Shown here one piece after another: positions 53,282 to 62,737 of a stretch of 64,000 nt of DNA. Source of the stretch: an uncultured Holdemanella sp. (GTDB lineage: Bacteria; Bacillota_I; Bacilli_A; Erysipelotrichales; Erysipelotrichaceae); NCBI GenBank assembly GCA_900754615.1, contig CAAEDN010000006.1, positions 11,438 to 75,437 on the forward strand, written 5' to 3'. A program made the translations under genes and the position numbers. Position 1 is the stretch's first letter. Each line of letters opens with the position of its first letter. A model generated the notes under the pieces. That model did not search any database, had not been told where the DNA came from, and was given only the letters and a program-made list of their open reading frames with translations.

Positions 53282-54386
53282 TTGCCAACCTCACTATACT
53301 TAATGCATATATTTTCGCATTTAAAATCAAATCATTGCGATCCATCCATTCATTCGGATTGTGCCCAATGCCCCTTTGCCCAGGAAAACTAGGTCCAAAA
53401 GGAACTATGTTTGGCATGATTTTCGCATACGTTCCTCCCGTAGTTGTAACGGGTGTGCCGTCTGTTCCTGTTATATCTTCATAAGCAGATTGAAGTGTCT
53501 TACATAAGAAACCATTCTTATCAAAAAACACTGGATCATAATTATGTATACATTCTAAATGTAATTCTTTACTTAATTTTGATTTGATTGCTTCTTTTAT
53601 TGTATCATTACTCATACTTGCAGGATAGCTAAATGAGAAATCAAAGCCTAGCTTTTCATCCAAATCCACCAATCGCTTATTATTTAACTGCATCTTTCCA
53701 AATTCAGGATCATCAATATCCAGTCCCAACTTATTCGCAAAACCATTATCCGATAAAATATAATCATTAATAAATTGATTGAACACTGTCTTATTTTCAA
53801 TATCTGTACTCACACGATAGGCACTTCTTCCTCTTTCTGCATATACCACAGGATATTTACAATCGGGTGTCCAACCCATAATAGGTGGTTTCCTTACTTC
53901 AAGAAAATGCTTTAAATCATTAAATCCAGTTTCTTCGTTTGTGCCAAATAATATATAAACCGGATATTTCAATTCTATACCCAATTCTTTTATGGCATAC
54001 AATGCATATAGACAAGACAGAGTAGGACCTTTATTGTCTAAGATACCTCTTGAATAAATTCTTCCATTTTCATCTTCATAAGCTGAGAATGGCGCATAAT
54101 TCCATCCTTCTCCTACAGGCACAACATCTAAATGTCCCATAATACCAATATAATCTTCACCTGTACCATATTTGGCAATACCTACCATATGATCGACATT
54201 TTCTGTTTCAAAGCCCAATTCGCAAGCTAATTTCAAAGTTTCTTCTAAAGCTGTATTTATTCCTTCTCCAAAAGGCATGCCAGGCTTAGCTTCTCTTTGA
54301 ACACTATCAATTTGAACAATTCTTTTGATTCCTGAAATCATCTCATCGCTGATTTCGTCAATTTTCTTTAGTAATGTATCTTCCAT
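53265..54386 (-). CDS. M20-family dipeptidase, PepV/Sapep-like with short lid
   Basis: 373 aa against about 450-470 for typical PepV. Metal-site residues: MGHLDVVPVGEGW (His, Asp), SRGILDNKGP (bridging Asp) and FGTNEETGFND (catalytic Glu pair). The C-terminal TTGGTYAKIMPN and HNPNEWM belong to the Sapep branch. The lid domain is shortened but the catalytic frame is intact, so it is probably an active dipeptidase. It sits 1 bp from the asparaginase-family gene and overlaps cutC. Confidence 0.88.
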   Translation of the reverse strand: MEDTLLKKIDEISDEMISGIKRIVQIDSVQREAKPGMPFGEGINTALEETLKLACELGFETENVDHMVGIAKYGTGEDYIGIMGHLDVVPVGEGWNYAPFSAYEDENGRIYSRGILDNKGPTLSCLYALYAIKELGIELKYPVYILFGTNEETGFNDLKHFLEVRKPPIMGWTPDCKYPVVYAERGRSAYRVSTDIENKTVFNQFINDYILSDNGFANKLGLDIDDPEFGKMQLNNKRLVDLDEKLGFDFSFSYPASMSNDTIKEAIKSKLSKELHLECIHNYDPVFFDKNGFLCKTLQSAYEDITGTDGTPVTTTGGTYAKIMPNIVPFGPSFPGQRGIGHNPNEWMDRNDLILNAKIYALSIVRLANGEND

Positions 54387-54387
54387 C

Positions 54388-55347
54388 TTATTTCCTTACC
54401 AATGGAGCTAGACGTGTTTTCATATAGTTATCCATCCATTCTTTACTCGCAACTTCAAATGTGCATTTACCTTGTTCATCATGATTCACTAAATATACTG
54501 TGGGGCCTTGTGTTTGAGTAGCTACCACAAAACTAAAACCTTCAATATTTGTAGCACATCCCCATTCACCTTTATTATTCATCGCAATCATAGACATATC
54601 TCCTGCTTTCCCTCTTCTTCGTTTTAATTCCAAATCAAAATCATGTACGGCTTTTTCACACGCCTCTTGCGGATGCATACCTTCTTTCATTAAGCGAACA
54701 ATTTCATAAGAAACACAGCCCTTCATAACATCTTCACCTAAACCTGTAGCACTCGCTCCGCCGACAAAGGAGTCCACATAGAAACCAGATCCACATACAG
54801 GGGAATCTCCTAATCGTCCTGGATGCTTCATAAACAATCCTGATGTACTTGTTGCACTTGTCATATGTCCATAGGAATCTAGACAAACCATACCAACCGT
54901 ATCATGTCCAGAATATGGCTTTAATTCTGTATTCATAATTTCCTTTGTACGATTGTGATAATGAATTTTAGCACGATCTGTAAGCATTGTTTTTCTTTCA
55001 AAGCCATGTCTTGAAGCATATTTCTCAGCTCCTTGACCTACTAAGAAATTATTGGCATCATAGTGCATTAAACTTCGCGCAATACTAACTGGATTCGCAA
55101 AATCCTTAATGCCGCCTACACAGCCAAACTCCAATGTATCCCCATCCATAAAGGCCGCATCCAATTCCACTTCCATTTCTTCATTTGGAAGTCCTCCATA
55201 GCCTACGCTTTTATAGTATTCAAAATCTTCCACGGCTTTGATTGCCTCTTCAATTGAATCCGCTGCACTCTCTTTTCTTTTTAACATAGAATCTGCCTTT
55301 TGAATTCCTTCTAAAGCCATTCTCCATGTTGCGATAATTCCGTACAT
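54388..55347 (-). CDS. N4-(beta-N-acetylglucosaminyl)-L-asparaginase family hydrolase
   Basis: 319 aa, N-terminal nucleophile hydrolase. Self-cleavage and catalysis use the Thr of SGHDTVGMVCLD; the preceding chain gives the alpha subunit. Further conserved are MKHPGRLGDSPVCGSGFYVD and GGASATGLGED, which bind the substrate. It cuts the Asn-GlcNAc bond of glycosylated asparagine, or related isoaspartyl bonds. The next gene is a dipeptidase 1 bp away, so together they may degrade glycopeptide or peptide remnants. No signal peptide. Confidence 0.9.
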   Translation of the reverse strand: MYGIIATWRMALEGIQKADSMLKRKESAADSIEEAIKAVEDFEYYKSVGYGGLPNEEMEVELDAAFMDGDTLEFGCVGGIKDFANPVSIARSLMHYDANNFLVGQGAEKYASRHGFERKTMLTDRAKIHYHNRTKEIMNTELKPYSGHDTVGMVCLDSYGHMTSATSTSGLFMKHPGRLGDSPVCGSGFYVDSFVGGASATGLGEDVMKGCVSYEIVRLMKEGMHPQEACEKAVHDFDLELKRRRGKAGDMSMIAMNNKGEWGCATNIEGFSFVVATQTQGPTVYLVNHDEQGKCTFEVASKEWMDNYMKTRLAPLVRK

Positions 55348-55359
55348 ATTTAAATCTCC

Positions 55360-56028
55360 TCATTTCGTTAAATCAAAACTATGTTGTATAAGTTCCATTA
55401 CTTTTTCATCCCTTATTGTTTCATCTAATACAATAGATATCCACATTTTATGATTCATATGAAAGGCCGGATAAATACCATCTATTTTTTGAAGTTCTTC
55501 TCTTTTAGAAGGATCTATCTTTACATTCATAATATTTAACATTTGACTATCCCCATTTTTTAATAGAGCATCCCATTTCACATACATAATGAGTGAAAAC
55601 CATTTATTGTTATGAAAATGACGAAACACACCATTGTCATCATTCCATGGAAAATCTGGTTTTACCCCATAACTTTTATTAATTAGATTCGTAATGCGAT
55701 TGGCCTGATTACACGCAAAGAATACATCTGTACAACATGCATCCGCAATTCTTTTTAATATATTTTTATAAGCTTCACGAACTTTGCAGACATACTCTCC
55801 ATCAAAAGATTCTATGCGTAATGGCATATATTCTTCATTACTAGAATTATCGATAACCTCTCCCGTTATAGCACCTAAACTAGATACACATAGAATGGCT
55901 TTAAAATTTTCATTCATAAAGTCTTCACTATATACATATTTATCATCTTCAAAAGAAAAACCAATTGTTTTAAGTTTCTCAAAATCAAATTTCTTCTTTA
56001 AAAAGATTTCATCTTCAATATGTATCAT
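55360..56028 (-). CDS. MmcQ/YjbR-family protein
   Basis: 222 aa. The C-terminal 115 residues carry the YjbR pattern: PWNDDNGVFRHFHNNKWFSL, NVKIDPSKREELQKIDGIYP and HKMWISIVLDETI. The N-terminal half is an extra domain seen in the longer members. The fold resembles DNA-binding modules, but function is unknown. ATG 56028 overlaps the stop of the nitroreductase gene (ATGA), so translation is coupled. Confidence 0.88.
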   Translation of the reverse strand: MIHIEDEIFLKKKFDFEKLKTIGFSFEDDKYVYSEDFMNENFKAILCVSSLGAITGEVIDNSSNEEYMPLRIESFDGEYVCKVREAYKNILKRIADACCTDVFFACNQANRITNLINKSYGVKPDFPWNDDNGVFRHFHNNKWFSLIMYVKWDALLKNGDSQMLNIMNVKIDPSKREELQKIDGIYPAFHMNHKMWISIVLDETIRDEKVMELIQHSFDLTK

Positions 56029-56687
56029 AATGTATCTTCCCATTCAAAATTCGATTTGTCTGCTCCAAGTTCAAAAAAATATTTCCCTATGCCTAAATCT
56101 ACCTGAGAGAAAGCTCCATTTTTAACTTTAAAACTCACTTTATTTCCCACACCATCTACTATATACGGCTGTCTATTTAATGCACTTGGTGCTAAAAGCA
56201 ATGCTTTAATTCCAGACTTAAACCAATCTGGAGCCTTTCCTTGGTAATGACTGATTTGATCTGGTCTTTTTGATTTATGTGGAACGCCTTGCGTCTTTCC
56301 ATAGCCAATCGCGATGACTCCATTCACTCTTACAGTTTTATCATCTAAATGTTTAAGAGCATTCTTGCCATTAAACATACCTCCACACCACCATGTATTT
56401 AGTCCAAGGCCTTGGACATACAAAATCAAGTCAGCATCACAATAGCCTATTTTTTCATCTAAATCTGAACTATCTTTTCCAGCTAAAATGATATAGTTTT
56501 GTACACTATTATTTGACATAAGTCTTGCCAAACTAGAAAGTCCATCTGAGTTATTGGTAACAAGTTTAAATGTTAAATCATACAATTTGTTAATTTGTTC
56601 AATACAATCATTCAATAAGCCAATTAAATCCATATCTAATGGTTTATCTAAATATTTACGTACTGTGTGTCTTTTTTCAATCATCAT
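56025..56687 (-). CDS. Nitroreductase-family protein
   Basis: 220 aa. FMN-binding start EKRHTVRKYLDKPLD and the central GLGLNTWWCGGMFNG match the nitroreductase fold; LLLAPSALNRQPYIV is the typical substrate-side segment, duplicated late in the chain. This two-lobed form is found in anaerobic Bacillota. It probably reduces a quinone, nitro compound or flavin with NAD(P)H. It lies 6 bp after the U32-like gene. Confidence 0.87.
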   Translation of the reverse strand: MMIEKRHTVRKYLDKPLDMDLIGLLNDCIEQINKLYDLTFKLVTNNSDGLSSLARLMSNNSVQNYIILAGKDSSDLDEKIGYCDADLILYVQGLGLNTWWCGGMFNGKNALKHLDDKTVRVNGVIAIGYGKTQGVPHKSKRPDQISHYQGKAPDWFKSGIKALLLAPSALNRQPYIVDGVGNKVSFKVKNGAFSQVDLGIGKYFFELGADKSNFEWEDTL

Positions 56688-56693
56688 TTTCTC

Positions 56694-57581
56694 CTAAAAC
56701 AAGTCTAACATTGCATCTAAATACATTTCTTCACGCACATGGATTTGATATTGTGGTTTTACCATGTAATAAAGAATGAATTCTAATAATAAAGCATTGC
56801 CTAAGTCTCTACCTTCAATTTTAAAATTTGAGTAGCCCATCGGAACATATACATTTAAAATATCATCTAAACAAATAAATCCAGGGCTTTCCATCACTCT
56901 TGAAAAGCGATAGCCTTCAAACGAATGTGGTGCTTTACATACATGATCCATACAATCGATACCTAAGTTTTGTTTGCTGACTGTCTTGTAGCATTCTCTT
57001 CTCTCTTTACATCCATACCAGCAGCATTCGTTACATAGAAATTCCACCTTTTGTTTATAGACTTCAGATATTGAACTCAGCTTTCCAAATTGTTTATTCA
57101 ATCGAAAATCAGGAACTACATACTTAAAATCCGGATTTTCTACTTCTTTCTTAAAATCATTAAAATCTGTTAGTACTTTTGTGGTGGAAGATACATAATA
57201 TAGATTTGGATATTTCTTTTTTAAATATTTCATCAATATCTCTGAATGAATAATAATTCCATTATTCATATCTAAATTCAACAGTCGACATAATTCGTTG
57301 CATTTTATATCTGATAAATGTTTTTCTTCAATTAAAGAATTACTAAATGTAAGGCGAACCGATATATTGTATTCTTTCATTAAAGCGAATACTTTTTCTG
57401 GATCATGATCTTCATAACTGATGCGTCCTCCTGACCATATACAATTGGATGGTGAGCCATAAATAGAGCCAATCTTGCACCAGTCATAGAAATATTCTGG
57501 TTTATTTTTAAATAGGGGCAAAAACTTTTTATAGAATTCATAGAATTCAAATAAGCCCGGTAAATGATAATATACACTCAT
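56694..57581 (-). CDS. Cysteine-cluster protein, U32-like TIM barrel (tentative)
   Basis: 295 aa, not firmly recognised. Alternating strands and helices (YNISVRLTFSNSLIE, NNGIIIHSEILMKYL, LYYVSSTTKV, YVVPDFRLN) look like a barrel. A cysteine cluster near 182-197, CNECCWYGCKERRECY, with later IDCMDHVC, resembles the Fe-S site of U32 proteins, which act in tRNA, rRNA or cofactor hydroxylation. I infer an Fe-S-dependent enzyme. It heads the six-gene operon, 6 bp before the nitroreductase. Confidence 0.6.
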   Translation of the reverse strand: MSVYYHLPGLFEFYEFYKKFLPLFKNKPEYFYDWCKIGSIYGSPSNCIWSGGRISYEDHDPEKVFALMKEYNISVRLTFSNSLIEEKHLSDIKCNELCRLLNLDMNNGIIIHSEILMKYLKKKYPNLYYVSSTTKVLTDFNDFKKEVENPDFKYVVPDFRLNKQFGKLSSISEVYKQKVEFLCNECCWYGCKERRECYKTVSKQNLGIDCMDHVCKAPHSFEGYRFSRVMESPGFICLDDILNVYVPMGYSNFKIEGRDLGNALLLEFILYYMVKPQYQIHVREEMYLDAMLDLF

Positions 57582-57636
57582 GTTGTAACCTCGGATAAGA
57601 CTATTTTACACTTTTATGAAGGAATAAAGAAAGAAA

Positions 57637-57660
57637 AATCCAACCTTTCGATTGGATTTT
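57637..57660 (-). terminator. Terminator of the secA-prfB unit
   Basis: Stem AAATCCAA/TTGGATTT with an eight-base loop, followed by TTCTTTC on the minus strand. Confidence 0.75.
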
Positions 57661-58760
57661 ATTGAATTTGTGATTTTAAATACGCAAAGATGAATTCATC
57701 AAGATCTCCATCTAATACGGATTGTACTTGACTTGTTTCATAACCTGTACGAACATCTTTAACTAAGCTATATGGATGCATGACATAGCTTCGAATCTGG
57801 CTTCCCCATTCATTGGCTGACTGCACACCTTTAATTTGCGCAATCTTCTTTTCTTGTTCTTCAATTTCTAATTGATACAAACGAGACTTTAAGACACGCA
57901 AACATTCTTCTCTATTTTCATGCTGACTACGTCCATTCTGACATGTTGCCACAATGCCTGTAGGCTTGTGCACCATACGAACCGCGCTATCTGTTTTATT
58001 GATATGCTGTCCACCAGCACCTGAAGCTCGTTTTGTTTCAACAATTAAGTCTTCTGGCTTAATATCAATTTCAATTTCATCATTGAATTGCGGCATAACA
58101 TCTAAACTCGCAAAAGAAGTATGTCTTCTAGCTCCTGAATCAAACGGTGAAATACGAACCAAGCGATGTACACCTTTTTCAGATTTCAAATAGCCATAAG
58201 CTTTATCTCCTTCGACAAGGAAAGTAACACTTTTAATACCCGCTTCATCCCCAGGTAAATAATCTAAAACGATTACTTTAAAACCATGTTTTTCAGCATA
58301 TCTTGTATACATACGATACAACATACTTGCCCAGTCACAAGACTCCGTTCCACCAGCTCCTGGGTGAATTTCAAGAATCGCATTATTTTGATCATATTCA
58401 TGACTCAATAAGACTTGGATTTCAAAATCCTCAAATTTTTTATCCATATCTACATATTCTTCTTCGGCAATCATCATCAATTCTTCATCAAAGTCAGACT
58501 TTAATTCATCTGCCGTATCATTTAATGAAGTTAATTGTAAATCCAGTTCTTCATAACGATCCACAATATCTTTCAATGCGTTTTTTGCACGAATCACTTG
58601 TTGAGCCTTTTTCTGATCTTGCCAGAAATCTGGTTCTAGAGTTTGTTTATCATATTCTTCAATTTGTTTATTTTTACTAGATAAGTCAAAGTGACTCACC
58701 TAAAGAATGTAATTTCTCTAGGTGAGTACTCACTCCTTGTTTCAATTCATAAAGTTCCAT
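57659..58760 (-). CDS. prfB: Peptide chain release factor 2, programmed +1 frameshift
   Basis: 366 aa when read through the frameshift, the usual RF2 length. The first 24 codons (58760 to 58689, [20 protein letters not shown]) end at an in-frame TGA (58686-58688). A +1 slip at CTT-TGA-C continues with [20 protein letters not shown]. Later motifs: SPF ([15 protein letters not shown]) for stop-codon recognition and GGQ ([15 protein letters not shown]) for peptide release. The ATG shares one base with the secA stop (TAATG). RF2 abundance is autoregulated through the TGA. Confidence 0.95.
58686..58719 (-). promoter_or_regulatory. RF2 frameshift signal with hairpin
   Basis: The slippery CTT-TGA-C is preceded by an SD-like AGGTGAG ending a few bases upstream, the standard stimulator. 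Here it also pairs: ACTCACCTA (mRNA upstream arm) with TAGGTGAGT, a perfect 9-bp stem with a 16-nt loop, ending 2 nt before CTT. Confidence 0.85.
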
Positions 58761-61156
58761 TAAGCTTCATGCTCCTTACGAATACGAACCTTCAATAAGA
58801 AGAATGTGATTTCACGATCAATTCTCTGATTCATTTCTTCAAACATATCAAATCCTTCTTGAACATATTGTTGTAGAGGGTTATTTTGAGCATATGAACG
58901 TAAGTAGATACCACTACGTAATTTATCCATCATATCAATGTGGTTGATCCAGTTACGGTCAATATTACGTAATACAACTGTCTTTTCGAATGGTAAGAAT
59001 TGGCGCTTAACATCTTTAATTTCTGCTTCATATTCATTCCAAATCTTATTTACACAATATTCTTTCGCTTCATCATAAGATTTGCCTTCAAGTTCACTTG
59101 CTCGAATGGCTTTATCTTCTGCCATGCCCATCATTTCAATTGACTTTACGACACCTGCAACATCAATTGTTTGTTTCTTTTGGTCGGATAGATTTGCCTG
59201 TAATGTTTGTTCAATCGTTTTTTCAAATACTACATGAACCATATCATGTACTTCATCGGCTTCTAAGATACGATTACGTTGTGCATAAATAATTTCACGT
59301 TGACGACGCAACACATCATCATAATCTAATAATTGTTTACGCATATCAAAGTTGTATCCTTCAACACGTTTTTGAGCCATTGTGATTGATTTTGTGACTG
59401 CCTTAGATTCGATTTGTTCATCCCCCATTTTTTCAAATAGTTTTTGTAGTTTATCACCACCAAAACGAACCATCAACGAATCTTCTAAAGATACATAGAA
59501 ACGTGAGAATCCAGGATCTCCTTGACGACCAGAACGTCCACGTAACTGGTTATCAATACGACGTGATTCATGTCTTTCACTACCTAATACAGCTAAACCA
59601 CCTAATTTACGTGATTCTTCAGTTAATTTAATATCCGTACCACGCCCAGCCATGTTTGTCGCAATTGTGACTGATTTTGGACGGCCAGCCTTTGCGATGA
59701 TTTCTGCTTCACGAGCATGGTTTTTCGCGTTCAATACTTCATGAGGGATGTGTTCCTTATTTAATAATTGAGAAATAACCTCACTTGTTTCTACCGCAAT
59801 CGTACCAACCAATACGGGTTGTCCTGTTTCATACAAACGTTTTACTTCACGAACCAATGCAGCATATTTATCTTTTTTGTGCGCATAGTTTTCATCTGGA
59901 AAATCTTTACGAGCCACTGGACGGTTTGTAGGAATAACTACAACTTTCATGTTATAAGTTGATAAGAATTCTTCTTCTTCTGTTTTTGCAGTACCTGTCA
60001 TACCTGCTAATTTTTCATATAGACGGAAGAAGTTCTGATATGTGATTGTGGCTAAAGTCGAAGTTTCTTCTTTAATTGGCACTCCTTCTTTTGCTTCAAT
60101 AGCTTGATGCAAACCATCTGAGTAAGCACGTCCAGGCATCATACGACCTGTAAACTGATCGACAATTACGATTTCTTTTTCATCATTCACTACATATTCA
60201 ACTTCACGCATCATAATATAGTTTGCTTTTAAAGCCTGGTTGATGTGGTGAACAAGTTGTGTATGTTCAATATCATAAAGGTTTTTGATTTTAAAGAATT
60301 TTTCTGCTTTATGAACACCATCTTCACTTAACATGATCTGACGTGTTTTTTCATCAATATCATAATCTCCAGAAATTAAAGTTTTTTCATGAGTAAACTT
60401 ATCTGTTTCATATTCTGGAGCTACTAAAGTCTTCACAAAACGATCAGACTGAATGTATAAATTTGCGGTTTGTTTTTTTCCACCTGAAATAATCAATGGT
60501 GTACGACTCTCATCAATTAATACAGAGTCAACTTCATCGATTACAGCCATGTGAAGGCCTCGCATTACACGATCTTCAACTTCTGTAACCATGTTGTCTC
60601 GCAAATAATCAAATCCAAGTTCGGAGTTTGTTGTATAAGTAATATCACATGCATATGCATCGCGCTTTTCTCTTGGTTTTAAATCACGTGTATTTACCCC
60701 TACAGTTAAACCTAGGAAACGATAAATTTCACCCATCCAAGCTGCATCACGACCAGCCAAGTATTCATTGACTGTGATCACATGAACGCCTTGTCCAGCA
60801 AGTGCATTTAAATATACACACATTGTTGCAGTCAAAGTTTTACCTTCACCTGTCTTCATTTCTGAGATATCACCTTTGTGCATCGCAATAGATCCCATAA
60901 TCTGAACTTTATAAGGTTTTTCGTTAATTACACGATATGCTGCTTCTCTTGCAGTCGCAAATGCTTCAGGAAGTAAATCGTCTACTGTTTCTCCATCCAC
61001 AATTCTTTTTCTATATTCATCTGTTTTTGCACGCAATTCATCATCTGAAAGTGCCTGCATTTCTGGTTCATATTTTAATACTTGATCTGCAATTTTTTCT
61101 AATGCAGATAATTCACGTTGTTCTTCTGAAAATAATTTTCCAAAAATTCCTGCCAT
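58760..61156 (-). CDS. secA: Preprotein translocase ATPase SecA
   Basis: 798 aa. Walker A MKTGEGKTLTA, DEAD-like VIDEVDSVLIDESRTPL, TNMAGRGTDIKL, and QLRGRSGRQGDPG. The C-terminal zinc-binding tail found in many SecA proteins is absent; the chain ends shortly after the helical scaffold. It drives export through SecYEG. ATG 61156 (MAGIFGKLF) follows AGGAGA; a longer in-frame start lacks an SD. It is coupled to prfB, an arrangement common in Bacillota. Confidence 0.96.
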   Translation of the reverse strand: MAGIFGKLFSEEQRELSALEKIADQVLKYEPEMQALSDDELRAKTDEYRKRIVDGETVDDLLPEAFATAREAAYRVINEKPYKVQIMGSIAMHKGDISEMKTGEGKTLTATMCVYLNALAGQGVHVITVNEYLAGRDAAWMGEIYRFLGLTVGVNTRDLKPREKRDAYACDITYTTNSELGFDYLRDNMVTEVEDRVMRGLHMAVIDEVDSVLIDESRTPLIISGGKKQTANLYIQSDRFVKTLVAPEYETDKFTHEKTLISGDYDIDEKTRQIMLSEDGVHKAEKFFKIKNLYDIEHTQLVHHINQALKANYIMMREVEYVVNDEKEIVIVDQFTGRMMPGRAYSDGLHQAIEAKEGVPIKEETSTLATITYQNFFRLYEKLAGMTGTAKTEEEEFLSTYNMKVVVIPTNRPVARKDFPDENYAHKKDKYAALVREVKRLYETGQPVLVGTIAVETSEVISQLLNKEHIPHEVLNAKNHAREAEIIAKAGRPKSVTIATNMAGRGTDIKLTEESRKLGGLAVLGSERHESRRIDNQLRGRSGRQGDPGFSRFYVSLEDSLMVRFGGDKLQKLFEKMGDEQIESKAVTKSITMAQKRVEGYNFDMRKQLLDYDDVLRRQREIIYAQRNRILEADEVHDMVHVVFEKTIEQTLQANLSDQKKQTIDVAGVVKSIEMMGMAEDKAIRASELEGKSYDEAKEYCVNKIWNEYEAEIKDVKRQFLPFEKTVVLRNIDRNWINHIDMMDKLRSGIYLRSYAQNNPLQQYVQEGFDMFEEMNQRIDREITFFLLKVRIRKEHEA

Positions 61157-61230
61157 AATATAAGTTCTCCTTTTAAAGACTATACTATATTTTACCATAG
61201 AAACGATGCGATAAATAGGGCCTTAGCGAC

Positions 61231-61256
61231 AAAAAAAGAGAATTTTTACATTCTCT
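61231..61256 (-). terminator. Terminator of the mutY-luxS unit
   Basis: Stem AGAGAAT/ATTCTCT followed by a T run (plus A at 61231-61237). Confidence 0.85.
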
Positions 61257-61732
61257 TACACAATTTTTCTTTCGAACGGATCGCAACTCATACCCTTTTC
61301 TAAAATTTCTTTTGCCCATTCCTTAGCTCCAAACAACGAATGGTCCTTATAATTTCCACATTCTTTTTCCTCTGTGCCAGGAACATCTTTCCATTCTGTA
61401 GTTGTGATCAGCTCCAAAGCTTCCTTTACGGCAATCGCAACATCTTGGCTTGAATGTTCTCCCCAAGCTAATAAGTGGAATCCTGTACGACATCCAAATG
61501 GTGAACAGTCTAAATATCCTGAAATTCTAGGACGCAGATATAATGCGAACAAATGCTCTAATGTATGCATTACTCCAGTTGGAATTTCTTGTCTGTTGGG
61601 TTGACATAAACGAACATCAAAATTTGATACAATATCTCCATTTGGCCCTTTTTCTTCGCTAATCAAACGAACATAAGGCGCTATTACTTTCGTGTGATCT
61701 AAAGTAAAGCTTTCAATTTCTACTTTTTCCAT
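61256..61732 (-). CDS. luxS: S-ribosylhomocysteine lyase LuxS
   Basis: 158 aa. Zinc site His-x3-His in [12 protein letters not shown] and the third ligand Cys in [14 protein letters not shown]; the catalytic Cys lies in SPFGCRTGF. It splits S-ribosylhomocysteine into homocysteine and the precursor of autoinducer-2, within the methyl cycle. ATG 61732 follows GGAG by 7 nt. The start overlaps the end of mutY by 20 bp. Confidence 0.96.
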   Translation of the reverse strand: MEKVEIESFTLDHTKVIAPYVRLISEEKGPNGDIVSNFDVRLCQPNRQEIPTGVMHTLEHLFALYLRPRISGYLDCSPFGCRTGFHLLAWGEHSSQDVAIAVKEALELITTTEWKDVPGTEEKECGNYKDHSLFGAKEWAKEILEKGMSCDPFERKIV

Positions 61733-62708
61733 AAACAATCTCCTTTACTTGATTGAAGAAAGGCATAAATGCACTTGGCAAGGCAATATGCTCTTCTATT
61801 TCTTCAATTTCTTTATAATTTTTATCTTCCATATCTACTATACACAACGTAGCATTCATATGCCACTCTATATGTGAAAAAATATGTACATAAGGTTCTA
61901 ATTCTATACTTTCTATACTCTTCTCTGGTTTAAGTTCATCAAAACCATAAAGTCCCGCCAATAAACCTGTATCTGCTCTTTTGACTACATGGATTTTATT
62001 TTTATACACCCATATATATAAGTGCTTATATTCTATTTTTCGTGCCTTCTTTTTTGCCTTCAAAGGTAAACTAGCAGGATCAAGTGCATCGCAATACTTT
62101 TTGATTGGACACGATTCACATCTAGGATTTTTAGGAATACAGACAAGTGCCCCCAGTTCCATCAAAGCTTGATTGTAATAAGAAATTTCTTCTTTTGAGG
62201 GAAGACTGTCATCCACTAATTTTTCTATTTTCTTCTTTACACTTGTTTTAGTAACATCTTCATGAATATCATAAATTCTAGAAAAAACGCGAATCACATT
62301 TCCATCCACCGCACTGACCCTTTGTCCATACGCAATCGATGCGATAGCTCCCGCTGTATAAGGACCTATACCTGATAGTTTCAACAATTTTTCTTTGGTC
62401 TGTGGTAATTTCCCATTATATTTTTCCACACATTCTAATGCACATTTCTTTATATTCTTGCAACGCGAATAATATCCTAGCCCTTGCCACAACTTATTTA
62501 ACTTTTCATCATCACAATTTGCGACACTGTGAATATCCGGCAATTCCTTTATCCATCGCTTAAAATAGGGAAGCATAGCCTCGATTCGTGTTTGTTGAGC
62601 CATAATTTCACTGATCCAAATTTCATAAGGATCTTTTTTTAAACGAAACTCTAAAGGACGATGATTCTTGACATACCAGTCGATTAAATCTTTTTGAAAT
62701 TCTTTCAT
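61713..62708 (-). CDS. mutY: A/G-specific adenine glycosylase MutY
   Basis: 331 aa. Helix-hairpin-helix [20 protein letters not shown] with catalytic Asp in VDGNVIRV, the Fe-S ligands [10 protein letters not shown] with the earlier Cys in [11 protein letters not shown], and a C-terminal Nudix-like reader domain that detects 8-oxoG. It removes adenine mispaired with 8-oxoguanine. It is followed by overlapping luxS. Start [19 protein letters not shown] is typical. Confidence 0.94.
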   Translation of the reverse strand: MKEFQKDLIDWYVKNHRPLEFRLKKDPYEIWISEIMAQQTRIEAMLPYFKRWIKELPDIHSVANCDDEKLNKLWQGLGYYSRCKNIKKCALECVEKYNGKLPQTKEKLLKLSGIGPYTAGAIASIAYGQRVSAVDGNVIRVFSRIYDIHEDVTKTSVKKKIEKLVDDSLPSKEEISYYNQALMELGALVCIPKNPRCESCPIKKYCDALDPASLPLKAKKKARKIEYKHLYIWVYKNKIHVVKRADTGLLAGLYGFDELKPEKSIESIELEPYVHIFSHIEWHMNATLCIVDMEDKNYKEIEEIEEHIALPSAFMPFFNQVKEIVYGKSRN

Positions 62709-62716
62709 AATTAAAT

Positions 62717-62737
62717 AAGCAGGGATTTAAACCCTGC
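62717..62737 (-). terminator. Hairpin after manA, weak terminator
   Basis: Stem AGCAGGG/CCCTGCT with a seven-base loop. Only TATTTAATT follows on the minus strand, so read-through into mutY is likely. Confidence 0.5.

Noticed and set aside
57659..58699. prfB starting at an in-frame GTG (58699)
   Set aside because: The CTT-TGA-C frameshift site and the upstream 24 codons give the normal RF2 length; the GTG is an artefact of reading one frame.
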